NCBI RefSeq assembly: GCF_041429785.1
Contig: NZ_CP163423.1
Location: forward strand, 3,038,001 to 3,102,000
DNA from: Fretibacter rubidus
GTDB taxonomy: Bacteria > Pseudomonadota > Alphaproteobacteria > Caulobacterales > Maricaulaceae
Length of the DNA: 64,000 bases
Reading direction: 5' to 3'
Shown piece after piece: positions 1 through 7,922 of the stretch (position 1 is its first letter; each line of letters starts with the position of its first letter). Made by a program: the position numbers and the translations under genes. Under the pieces are notes generated by a model, which had not been told where the DNA came from, searched no databases, and worked only from the letters and a program-made list of their open reading frames with translations.

Positions 1-882
1 ATGGCCCCTGGCATAGAGGTTGAGAGTGTCTTTATTCCTGATGTATCAAAGACGGGAGCGCTTTGCGTCTCTTCTCAAGTCGGTTGCACGCTAACTTGTA
101 CGTTTTGTCACACAGGCACACAGCGCCTTGTGCGGAACCTCACAGCGCGCGAAATTATCCTACAAATTATCATTGCCCGCGATGATTTGGATGAATGGCC
201 AACGCAGCAGGAAAACCGCAAGCTGACGAACATCGTCTTTATGGGCATGGGCGAACCACTTTATAATACAGAGCAGGTTTGCCAAGCCGTTGACATTATG
301 TCCAATGAAACAGGCCTGTCCATTGGACGGCGGCGGGTGACCGTCTCCACATCGGGCGTTGTACCTGAAATCGCCCATGTCGGACGGCGCACCGGGGCGA
401 TGCTCGCCATATCGCTTCACGCAGCTAATGATGCTTTGCGCGAAAAAATCATGCCAATTAACCGCAAATATCCACTCGCGGAACTCATGCAGGCCTGCCG
501 TGATTATCCGGGGCTGTCTAACGCGCGGCGCATTACGTTTGAATATGTAATGCTAAAAGGCATTAACGACAGCCCGAAACATGCGCGAGAATTAATTACT
601 TTGCTGCAAGGCATTCCTGCCAAAGTGAACCTGATCCCGTTTAATCCGTGGCCTGGCAGTGAATATGAATGCTCTGATTGGGAAACGATTGAACGCTTCG
701 GCGTTATTGTGAATAAATCAGGGCTCGCCGCGCCCATCCGCACCCCCCGTGGCCGTGATATCTTGGCCGCCTGCGGACAATTGAAATCCGAGTCTGAAAA
801 GATGCGCGCCAGCGAAAGACGCGCTTTAGAAAAAGCCGCGCAAAGCGAGGCGATTACAGATGCATCCCCCCTCAAAGAATAA
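1..882 (+). CDS. rlmN: 23S rRNA (adenine2503-C2)-methyltransferase RlmN, N-terminus missing
   Basis: Radical-SAM enzyme that methylates C2 of adenine 2503 in 23S rRNA (and A37 of some tRNAs). The visible 293 residues hold the radical-SAM cluster motif CxxxCxxC at residues 29, 33 and 36. A cysteine seven residues earlier (C22) and one in the C-terminal ACGQL motif correspond to the two catalytic cysteines of the family. The family is usually 350-400 residues, and the segment before the [10 protein letters not shown] stretch lies outside the window. The ATG at base 1 is therefore probably an internal methionine and the gene is cut by the window edge. The C-terminal tail is charged and poorly conserved. 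A terminator-like hairpin follows at 938. Identification is confident. Confidence 0.95.
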   Translation: MAPGIEVESVFIPDVSKTGALCVSSQVGCTLTCTFCHTGTQRLVRNLTAREIILQIIIARDDLDEWPTQQENRKLTNIVFMGMGEPLYNTEQVCQAVDIMSNETGLSIGRRRVTVSTSGVVPEIAHVGRRTGAMLAISLHAANDALREKIMPINRKYPLAELMQACRDYPGLSNARRITFEYVMLKGINDSPKHARELITLLQGIPAKVNLIPFNPWPGSEYECSDWETIERFGVIVNKSGLAAPIRTPRGRDILAACGQLKSESEKMRASERRALEKAAQSEAITDASPLKE

Positions 883-937
883 AGTGTAATGTTGATAATC
901 TCACAGGGTATAGTTTGAAATAAAATCACGTCGCCGC

Positions 938-972
938 ATTATGGGCTTGATTTCAGACCATAATCATTTTTA
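938..972 (+). terminator. Probable intrinsic terminator after rlmN
   Basis: A 7-bp inverted repeat, ATTATGG at 938-944 and CCATAAT at 958-964, is followed by a short T run (968-972). The stem is AT-rich, so it is a modest terminator. It lies between rlmN and the next plus-strand gene. Confidence 0.45.
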
Positions 973-1025
973 ACTAAATCGTTGGGTGTGGGGCCGACGG
1001 AAACGCTAATTATCCGGATAAATAT

Positions 1026-1439
1026 ATGGAACCCGCACTCAATAGCCTCGCCCAAGGTTTCCCTTGGCTGATTTTCTACCTTCTGGTTGTCACAGTCATC
1101 TACCTTGTTGGGATTGTGATTTACACATGGCTAACCCCGCATAAAGAGCTTAAGCTTGTCCAAGACGGCAATATGGCCGCCGCCGTTTCGTTTTCGGCGC
1201 TAGTCATTAGTTTGGCCCTGCCGTTAGCCGCCTGTCTAGTCAATAAAATAGGCCTGTTTGATGTTGCGCTATGGGGTACGGTCAGCCTGTTTTTGCAGTT
1301 ATTTTTATTCCGTATGACGGACGCGCTGTTCCGCGGTATGCCCGAGCGCATCGAAGCCGGCGAAGTCCCTGCGGCCACTGTGTTAGCCGCCTTTAAAATC
1401 GCAGGGTCTATTATGTTGGCCGTTGCGATTGTGGGCTAG
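1026..1439 (+). CDS. DUF350 family small inner-membrane protein
   Basis: A 137-residue integral membrane protein with about four hydrophobic segments (roughly residues 13-36, 50-70, 78-95 and 115-137). The layout, the DGNMAAA stretch after the first segment and the IEAGEVPAATVLA stretch before the last match DUF350 (UPF0719). The molecular function of that family is not established; it is often found beside envelope or stress genes. It ends 3 bp before the next gene, so it is probably co-transcribed with the serine protease and the extensin-like gene. The start is the first ATG after the rlmN terminator. Confidence 0.75.
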   Translation: MEPALNSLAQGFPWLIFYLLVVTVIYLVGIVIYTWLTPHKELKLVQDGNMAAAVSFSALVISLALPLAACLVNKIGLFDVALWGTVSLFLQLFLFRMTDALFRGMPERIEAGEVPAATVLAAFKIAGSIMLAVAIVG

Positions 1440-1442
1440 GCG

Positions 1443-2240
1443 ATGCGCTTTCGTATTCCCGATTGGTCTATTTATTTCCTAATCGTGTTTTTAATCTATG
1501 TGAACGCATCACGTAGTGCCCCTGAATTTGACGCCTCGACCCCGCCGCCAGAGCTGGGGCCGATGCTACCAGGACAAAGCCCGCGTGACACAACTGTTCT
1601 TGTTGAAATGGACGCGCCAAGTTCGGGTATCGGCACAGCCTTTGCTGTGGATGATAAAGGGACATGGTTGACCGCACGCCACGTCATTGACGGCTGTGAT
1701 AGTGTCGGTCTTAATTTGGGTGGCGGTAAAACACTGCGCGCGGATGCGGCGATTTCAAAAAACGCAGACATTGGTGTACTGCGGACAAAATGGAAACGTG
1801 ACCCGCTTGCCAGTGACTTATACTCCCGCCGCCAAATCGGAGAGCACGCCTATCTTATGGGGTTCCCGCAAGGACGCCCTGGTGAGGTGATTGGCGAGCT
1901 TTTAGGGCGTCACAGACTGCTTGTGCGTGGACGCTACCAGACAGAAGAAGCAATTTTGGCCTGGACCGAAGTCGGGCGTACACGCGGCTTGCGCGGCTCT
2001 ATCGGCGGTATGAGCGGTGGGCCTGTTTTGGATAATGACGGTGAAATCATTGGTATTGTTGCCGCGGAAAGCCCGCGCCGTGGCCGTGTTTACACTGTGG
2101 CTCCAATATCGCTACAAGGCATTATTCCAGAAGGTGTTAAGGCCACAGCCATCCCCATTACCAATGCGACTTACGGATTAGAAGCCGACCGTTACCGCCG
2201 TGACCGCCGTATTGCGCAGGTTATCTGCATCGTGAATTAA
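1443..2240 (+). CDS. Trypsin-like (S1) serine protease, membrane-anchored or exported
   Basis: A 265-residue protein with a hydrophobic N-terminal segment (residues 9-21), a proline-rich linker and a chymotrypsin-fold protease domain. The catalytic triad is visible: His80 in TARHVIDG, Asp109 in NADIGVL and Ser191 in GGMSGGPV. No PDZ domain is seen, so this is not a full DegP/HtrA protein. The N-terminal segment is either an uncleaved anchor or a signal peptide without a clear cleavage site. The gene starts 3 bp after the DUF350 gene and ends 4 bp before the extensin-like gene, indicating an operon. Periplasmic proteolysis is inferred; the substrate is unknown. Confidence 0.8.
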   Translation: MRFRIPDWSIYFLIVFLIYVNASRSAPEFDASTPPPELGPMLPGQSPRDTTVLVEMDAPSSGIGTAFAVDDKGTWLTARHVIDGCDSVGLNLGGGKTLRADAAISKNADIGVLRTKWKRDPLASDLYSRRQIGEHAYLMGFPQGRPGEVIGELLGRHRLLVRGRYQTEEAILAWTEVGRTRGLRGSIGGMSGGPVLDNDGEIIGIVAAESPRRGRVYTVAPISLQGIIPEGVKATAIPITNATYGLEADRYRRDRRIAQVICIVN

Positions 2241-2244
2241 CGCT

Positions 2245-3027
2245 GTGAATTGGGAGCGTATAAAAAGGCGCGCCAGATTGCGCCGCGCGAGTCGTAAACA
2301 CGGCGCAAAACGTCATATAAAACGTTACGTCCCACTTTTTAAAATCCTAGTTTTTCTGTCTCTTATCGGCGGGATTGGCTGGGGTATTGATAAAGCGGTT
2401 CCGCATCAGCATCTGCCGTGGCGCGCATTGGATGCAGACCGTCCTGTTGGGCTAGCGACGAAAACACAGCTCTTTCGTGTGCAATTGTCGCCCAGCCAGA
2501 CATGCGTTAATCTGGCCCTTGCCGCGCAAGATTTATCCTCCGTTCCGGCTGATCCAAAAAATGTCAAAGATAGCCCCTGCGGCTGGGGCGTTGCGCGCGT
2601 GCATTACGGGTCGGGCGCGGTGCCGCTATCACCTGGCGAGGCCACGATGCAATGCCCGCTTAGCCTGGGCAGTTATATCTGGAGCCGAGAAATTGACACT
2701 CACGCACAAAAATATCTCGGCGCTGATTTGTCAAAAATCGTCCATGCAGGAACCTATAGCTGTCGCCGACAACGCGGCAATGGGTCAGGCGCATGGTCTG
2801 AACATGCCTTTGCCAATGCCTTTGATGTCACGGGATTTATGTTATCAGACGGGCGCGTTATCTCCGTTCTGAAAGATTGGGACGGGGATAAAGACCGCCG
2901 CAAGTTCCTGCGGGCTGTCCGCGATTCCGCCTGTGATATTTTCCGCGTTACGCTCAGCCCGGATTTCAACGCTGCCCATAAAGATCATTTTCATGTCGAT
3001 ATGGGACCCAGTACGTCCTGCCGTTAA
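2245..3027 (+). CDS. Extensin-like C-terminal domain protein with LAS-peptidase zinc motif
   Basis: A 260-residue protein starting at GTG, with a basic N-terminal tail, one transmembrane segment (about 32-50) and an extensin-like C-terminal domain (PF06904 type, about 85-260). The domain has HxxxxxxD (His187, Asp194) and HxH (His248, His250), the zinc-binding pattern of LAS/M15-type peptidoglycan peptidases. Several cysteines (87, 112, 137, 173, 230, 259) could form periplasmic disulfides. Activity on peptidoglycan cross-links or stem peptides is inferred. It is the last gene of the DUF350-protease operon, and its 3' end overlaps the convergent CDF gene by 4 bp. Confidence 0.75.
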   Translation: MNWERIKRRARLRRASRKHGAKRHIKRYVPLFKILVFLSLIGGIGWGIDKAVPHQHLPWRALDADRPVGLATKTQLFRVQLSPSQTCVNLALAAQDLSSVPADPKNVKDSPCGWGVARVHYGSGAVPLSPGEATMQCPLSLGSYIWSREIDTHAQKYLGADLSKIVHAGTYSCRRQRGNGSGAWSEHAFANAFDVTGFMLSDGRVISVLKDWDGDKDRRKFLRAVRDSACDIFRVTLSPDFNAAHKDHFHVDMGPSTSCR

Positions 3028-4010
3028 GGCGTTTCTAATATCGGTGCCTTCAGCGGATACATCACATCAATAGTCGCGTGATCAATACCGTAATCCTCAA
3101 ACAATGCGGCCTTAATCTGAACGCTGACCTCCTCAATGCTCACGCCGCGCTTTATATAAGCTTGGAGACTGACCAGCGGGCGGTCAGCGTTAAGTGTCCA
3201 GATATGAAAGTTTTCAACCGAGATAAGCCCCGGGATGCAGTCCTCGAGCGTCTTTGTAATACGACGCCTGTCGAGGTCTTTGGGGGCGCCTTGCAATAGC
3301 ACATGCGCACTTTCACGGATAAGCATCCATGCACTTTTTAAAATAAGCAGCGCAACCAAGACAGATAGAATTGGATCAATCGGCATCCAGCCTGTCGCCA
3401 TTATCATCCCCGCAGCAACAATCGCCGCAACAGAGCCGAGCAAATCGCCCAGCACATGTAGCACGGCGCCGCGCATGTTTAAATTTTCATGGTGCCCTGC
3501 GTCGTTTTTATTGGGACGCGTTAAAATCCAAAATACCAGTAGGTTCACAACCAATCCCGCTATGGCCACATATAACATCGGGCCTGCTAGAACCTCTGAC
3601 GGATCTTGAATGCGGTGGTATGCTTCAAACACAATCCAAATAGCCACGCCAACCAATGTCAGTCCGTTAAGAAACGCCGTAAGCGTTTGAAACCGCGCAT
3701 AGCCAAAGGTATATTGCCACGTAGCTGGACGGCGGCTGATTGCAAAGCCAGCCCAAGCGAGGCTAAGCGCAGCAAAATCTGTCATCATATGACCCGCATC
3801 AGCCAAAAGCGCGAGCGAGCCAGAGATAAGCCCGCCAATAATTTCGACCACCATAAATATGCCCGTGATGACAGCCGCCAGGGCCAGTCGGCCTTGAGAA
3901 CTGTTTTTCGTGTGGTCATGGCTATGGTCATGGTCGTGATCAAAGCCGGGTTGATGCAGCGTTGTCACCGTTTGCGAGACCTTGCTATCTGGTAAATGTG
4001 TGTCGTTCAT
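3024..4010 (-). CDS. Cation diffusion facilitator (CDF) family Zn/divalent metal exporter
   Basis: A 328-residue inner-membrane antiporter that exports Zn2+ or similar divalent cations in exchange for protons. It has an N-terminal histidine- and aspartate-rich stretch (about residues 19-35), six predicted transmembrane helices and a cytoplasmic C-terminal domain. The family metal-site motifs are visible: HMMTD in helix 2 (LLADAGHMMTD) and HVLGD in helix 5. Architecture and length fit the ZitB/CzcD branch. It is monocistronic, divergent from the acetyltransferase at 4161 and convergent with the extensin-like gene. No metal-regulator gene is adjacent. Confidence 0.9.
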   Translation of the reverse strand: MNDTHLPDSKVSQTVTTLHQPGFDHDHDHSHDHTKNSSQGRLALAAVITGIFMVVEIIGGLISGSLALLADAGHMMTDFAALSLAWAGFAISRRPATWQYTFGYARFQTLTAFLNGLTLVGVAIWIVFEAYHRIQDPSEVLAGPMLYVAIAGLVVNLLVFWILTRPNKNDAGHHENLNMRGAVLHVLGDLLGSVAAIVAAGMIMATGWMPIDPILSVLVALLILKSAWMLIRESAHVLLQGAPKDLDRRRITKTLEDCIPGLISVENFHIWTLNADRPLVSLQAYIKRGVSIEEVSVQIKAALFEDYGIDHATIDVMYPLKAPILETP

Positions 4011-4160
4011 ACTGTATCATGGTCGAAAAAAGGGGCGGGCGTAAACAAAAATTATACGTCTTAGGCTGAAACAACTTTGGCTAAATAATAATAGACGCCT
4101 TAATTCGTCTATAACCAAATTTTGGTAGTCTAATCTCAACTTTGTGAATTTAGGCCTCCT

Positions 4161-5300
4161 ATGCGTGCGATGACCGTTGACATAATTCGCCCTGACGCGC
4201 TGTCCGCCGTTGATATAGCGGCTTGGGAGCATATGCGCGCGCATAACCCTGCGCTCTATAGTCCTTATTTTCATGTCAATTACACCCAATATTTAGGGGC
4301 GTTACGTGATGATGCGCGTGTTATTATTGCGCGTGAAAAAGACCGCGCAGTGGCCTTTTTACCCATTCAAGGCAGCGGAAAATTTACGGCCCCCTTGGGC
4401 GCCCCGATGAGTGATTATCAGGGCTTTATATCAGCAGCACATACCGATTTGGATTTTGAAGATATCTTACGCCGTGCAGGCATTGGGGCCTTTCATTTTA
4501 CAGCTATGGTGGATAATGATCTGGCGCGCCGTCATAGCCTCGCTGATGATCCTGTTGCGATGATCCATATGCCCGCTGGTGGACAATCGTGGCGCGACGC
4601 CCAAGACGGCAGTTACCGCCGCAGTCTTAAGTCTTTACGCCGCCGCATCCGTAATACCGAATCTGATCACGGTAAGCGCCGTTTTGTTTACCAATCAAAT
4701 GACCGCGATGTATTTAACACCTTGATGCGCTGGAAACGCCGCAAGTTTGAAGAAACGGGTAAATATGATGTGCTCTGCGCGAAATGGACGCTGCCGTTAT
4801 TAGAGACGCTCTGGACGGCTGGCTTAACCGATAAGGACGCGGCCCTGCGGTGTGATATGCATGCGCTTTATTTCGGTGACCGCTTAGCCGCCATTGATTT
4901 AGGGCTATCGGACGGTCCAACCTTTCATAGCTGGATTGTGGCCTATGACAGTGAGTTATCAAATCTGTCACCTGGTATACAATTGCTAGAGGGGGTTATC
5001 GATGCGGCGGATAATTTGGGATATTCGCGTATCGACCTCGGTGCGGGGATTGAGGGCTATAAACGCTACTATGCCACAGAAAATCTTAATGTGCATAGTG
5101 GTTTTATTGCCGTAAAAGGCCCCGCTGCGGCGCTATCCAATATTTACGGCGCGGCCGAGAAATTTGGCGAGAAAGCCATGGCTGATATTCCCGGAAAATT
5201 ACGGCGGCGCTATACACAAATCGCAGCTTGTGAGGACACACTATCAGGACGAGCGAGAGCCATGATAGACGCCGTCAAAACAACAGGTCGCGCGGGATAG
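4161..5300 (+). CDS. CelD/BioF2-like GNAT acetyltransferase
   Basis: A 379-residue soluble protein of the CelD/FemAB-like acyltransferase group (Acetyltransf_6). The central part, about residues 140-310, contains the expected basic RRSLKSLRRRIRNTE helix and the GNAT-like core ending in YSRIDLGAGIEGYKRYY. Relatives act in exopolysaccharide or cell-envelope modification, but the substrate here cannot be read from sequence. The first ATG (4161) is used; an ATG three codons later is equally possible. A small lipoprotein gene follows 73 bp downstream. Confidence 0.65.
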   Translation: MRAMTVDIIRPDALSAVDIAAWEHMRAHNPALYSPYFHVNYTQYLGALRDDARVIIAREKDRAVAFLPIQGSGKFTAPLGAPMSDYQGFISAAHTDLDFEDILRRAGIGAFHFTAMVDNDLARRHSLADDPVAMIHMPAGGQSWRDAQDGSYRRSLKSLRRRIRNTESDHGKRRFVYQSNDRDVFNTLMRWKRRKFEETGKYDVLCAKWTLPLLETLWTAGLTDKDAALRCDMHALYFGDRLAAIDLGLSDGPTFHSWIVAYDSELSNLSPGIQLLEGVIDAADNLGYSRIDLGAGIEGYKRYYATENLNVHSGFIAVKGPAAALSNIYGAAEKFGEKAMADIPGKLRRRYTQIAACEDTLSGRARAMIDAVKTTGRAG

Positions 5301-5373
5301 AAGGACGCAACTGCGTAAGAGCAAGCAACGCGCAGTAGAATATGATAGGGTTATCCAACACAAAGGATACGCC

Positions 5374-5739
5374 ATGCGTCGTTTATTTATTACCGCCTGT
5401 TCAACAGTCTTAGCTTTCAGTACTGTATCATGCAGTCAAAATGCACAAAGTGACACTCAAGACGACCGTGTGACTGCCGCCCCAGTGTTTAACAAAACAG
5501 TGATTTACATATGCGGTAAGACCCAGGTGAAAGCCAATTTTTATGACGGCTTTGTCGATATTGGGGTGAACGGACAATCTTATAACTTGCCCCGCGTAGC
5601 TGCCGCGTCAGGCCAAAAATATGAACGCAAGGCTGATACAGATAGCGTCATATTTTGGAGCAAAGCGGACAGCGCAACAATGGTGATCAATGGCCAGGTC
5701 TATCCAAACTGCAAGGCCAAAGACAACGCTATACGCTAG
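5374..5739 (+). CDS. MliC-family lipoprotein, C-type lysozyme inhibitor-like
   Basis: A 121-residue lipoprotein. The N-terminal signal ends in a lipobox-like STVSC, so the mature protein probably starts at Cys20. The rest matches the MliC/PliC fold: VIYICG near the start, LPRVAAASGQKYERK in the middle, FWSKADSATMVINGQ and a final cysteine in PNCK. In the family the two cysteines form a disulfide and the SG.xY loop blocks lysozyme. The expected role is protection from C-type lysozyme at the outer membrane. Strong spacing and an AAGGAT ribosome-binding site support the ATG at 5374. Confidence 0.7.
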   Translation: MRRLFITACSTVLAFSTVSCSQNAQSDTQDDRVTAAPVFNKTVIYICGKTQVKANFYDGFVDIGVNGQSYNLPRVAAASGQKYERKADTDSVIFWSKADSATMVINGQVYPNCKAKDNAIR

Positions 5740-5760
5740 CGGCCTTCCAACAGTTTGCGC

Positions 5761-5790
5761 AAAAAAGCCCCGCCGTGATTGGCGAGGCTT
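5761..5790 (-). terminator. Intrinsic terminator of the efflux/peptidase operon
   Basis: On the minus strand a stem AAGCCTCGCC / GGCGGGGCTT (one mismatch, loop of 6) is followed by six T residues. It lies directly downstream of the M13 peptidase stop codon and ends the minus-strand operon that begins at 14157. Confidence 0.8.
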
Positions 5791-5796
5791 ATAATT

Positions 5797-7887
5797 TTAC
5801 CAGATTTTGACGCGGTTCTCTGGGGCAACATAAAGGGCGTCGCCGGGTTGTATATTAAACGCCTCATACCACGCATCAATATTGCGTACGATACCATTGG
5901 CACGAAACTCACCCGGGCTATGCGGGCCATTTTTAATTTGCGCGCGCATGGCTTCATCACGGAATTTAATGCGCCAGATTTGCGCGTAAGCGAGGAAGAA
6001 ACGTTGATCCCCCGTCAAGCCGTCAATCACAGGAGCAGGCTTTCCACCGAGTGATTTTTGATAGGCTTTATAGGCCATTGTCACACCGGTTAAGTCACCG
6101 ATGTTTTCACCCAAGGACAAACGTCCATTAAGGTTTTCACCGGGCAGCGGCTCGAACGCGTCATATTGCGCAACAAGCGCATCAGAGCGCTCTTTGAAGG
6201 CTGAGCCGTCTGATTCTGACCACCAATCACGTTGTTCGCCGTTACCGTCAGTTTTACGGCCTTGGTCATCAAAGCCGTGGCCCATCTCATGACCAATAAC
6301 CGCGCCGATACCGCCGTAGTTCACAGCAGGGTCAGCGTTGGGGTCAAAGAACGGCGCTTGCAAAATCGCAGCTGGGAACACAATTTCGTTTAGTGACGGA
6401 CGGTAATAGGCGTTAACCGTTTGCGGGTTCATGCCCCATTCGCCGCGATCAATCGGCCCGCCAAGTTTGGAAATATCTTCGTTCCACGACCATGCATTAG
6501 CTGATTTTACCGTGCCAATAAGGTCACTACGGTCCACTTTCAGAGCTGAGTAATCAGTCCATTCTTCGGGATAGCCAATTTTTGGGTTAAACTTCGCGAG
6601 CTTATCCAGCGCTTCGACCTTTGTCTCTTCGCCCATCCAGTCTAGGTTTTTCAGACCCTCTTCAAATGACGCGCGCAGGTTTTCAATCAATGCGTCCATC
6701 TGACGTTTGCTTTCTGGTGGGAAGTGTTTTTTGACGTAAACCTTGCCAACCATTTCGCCCATCGTGCCGTCAATTTGGCTGACCGCACGTTTCCAACGCT
6801 CCCGTTGTTCTGTTGTGCCGCTGAGCGCTTTGCCGTAAAAATCAAAGCGAGCATTATCAATGGATGCGGGCAGATAGGCCGACATACTGCCGAGGTAACC
6901 CGCCGTCATATAATCGCGGATTGTGTCCATATCCGTCTTGGCAAATGTCGCGGCCAAGCCTTGAATGGCGTCATTTTCACGAATAATAAATGTGTCCTGA
7001 TCTGACAGATTTGACGCCGACAGCATAGACTCCCATGGGAAACCAGGGGCATAGGATTTAAGCTCATCTAGGCTCATTTTATTATAGGTCAAGCTACGGT
7101 CACGACGCTTCGTAGGTGTCCAATGCGACCCTGCCATTTCGGTTTCAAAGGCCATGACTTTTTTCGCACGGGCCTCAGGATTATCCAGACCAGCTTCGCG
7201 CAACATAGTTGTCAAATAGGTGACATAAGCGGCGCGAAGCTCAACCGATTTATCGTCGTCATCAAGATAATAATTCTTATTGGGCATACCGAGACCGGAT
7301 TGCGTCATATAAAAAATGTAGTTTTCAATATCCTTCACATCGACATCAACCCATCCGCCGACGGGGGCACGAACGCTCATGGATGGGTCGCCCATCAAAG
7401 CCGCAGCATCTTCATGGGTGCTCACGGCACGGATGCGGGCAATGTCGGCTTTCACAGGCGTCAGGCCAGCGGCTTCAATTGCGTCGGTATCCATAAAGGC
7501 CGCGTAGAAATCACCGATTTTTTGTTCCTCTGACCCCATAGGGGCGTCTTTTGCGGCAGCCTCTTCAATAATAACTTTGACGCGGTCATCAGAGAGATCA
7601 CGCAATTGCGTAAAGGCGCCATATCGTGATTTATCCGCTGGAATTTCCGTATTTTCCAACCATGCCCCATTGACGTATTTAAAGAAATTATCGCCGGGCT
7701 TCACAGACTCGTCGATATTGGACAACTCAACCCCAAAGGAGCCTAAAACAGGTTTTTGTGCAGGCGCGGCAATAGAGCCGTTAGTGTCAGAGTTTGGCTC
7801 TGTTACATTACAGCCCGCTAAGGCCAAGGTTAGGCCAAGAAGGCTTGGCGCAAAGACACGCGTCATAAGGGCGGATTTAAACGTCAT
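5797..7887 (-). CDS. M13-family (neprilysin-like, PepO) zinc metallopeptidase lipoprotein
   Basis: A 696-residue M13 endopeptidase. A lipoprotein signal ends in LALAGC (Cys25). The catalytic zinc site is His533-Glu534-xx-His537 in VIGHEMGHGFDDQG, with the third ligand Glu594 and the supporting Asp598 in GENIGDLTG. The upstream NAYYRPSLNEIVFPAAILQ stretch is the conserved substrate-binding segment. Length is normal for the family (650-700). It probably sits in the periplasm or at the outer membrane and cleaves short peptides. It lies 35 bp downstream of the RND permease on the same strand, so it is likely the last gene of the efflux operon. Confidence 0.92.
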   Translation of the reverse strand: MTFKSALMTRVFAPSLLGLTLALAGCNVTEPNSDTNGSIAAPAQKPVLGSFGVELSNIDESVKPGDNFFKYVNGAWLENTEIPADKSRYGAFTQLRDLSDDRVKVIIEEAAAKDAPMGSEEQKIGDFYAAFMDTDAIEAAGLTPVKADIARIRAVSTHEDAAALMGDPSMSVRAPVGGWVDVDVKDIENYIFYMTQSGLGMPNKNYYLDDDDKSVELRAAYVTYLTTMLREAGLDNPEARAKKVMAFETEMAGSHWTPTKRRDRSLTYNKMSLDELKSYAPGFPWESMLSASNLSDQDTFIIRENDAIQGLAATFAKTDMDTIRDYMTAGYLGSMSAYLPASIDNARFDFYGKALSGTTEQRERWKRAVSQIDGTMGEMVGKVYVKKHFPPESKRQMDALIENLRASFEEGLKNLDWMGEETKVEALDKLAKFNPKIGYPEEWTDYSALKVDRSDLIGTVKSANAWSWNEDISKLGGPIDRGEWGMNPQTVNAYYRPSLNEIVFPAAILQAPFFDPNADPAVNYGGIGAVIGHEMGHGFDDQGRKTDGNGEQRDWWSESDGSAFKERSDALVAQYDAFEPLPGENLNGRLSLGENIGDLTGVTMAYKAYQKSLGGKPAPVIDGLTGDQRFFLAYAQIWRIKFRDEAMRAQIKNGPHSPGEFRANGIVRNIDAWYEAFNIQPGDALYVAPENRVKIW

Positions 7888-7922
7888 ACGGATACTCCAT
7901 AGGGGTTATAATTATAGGTTTG

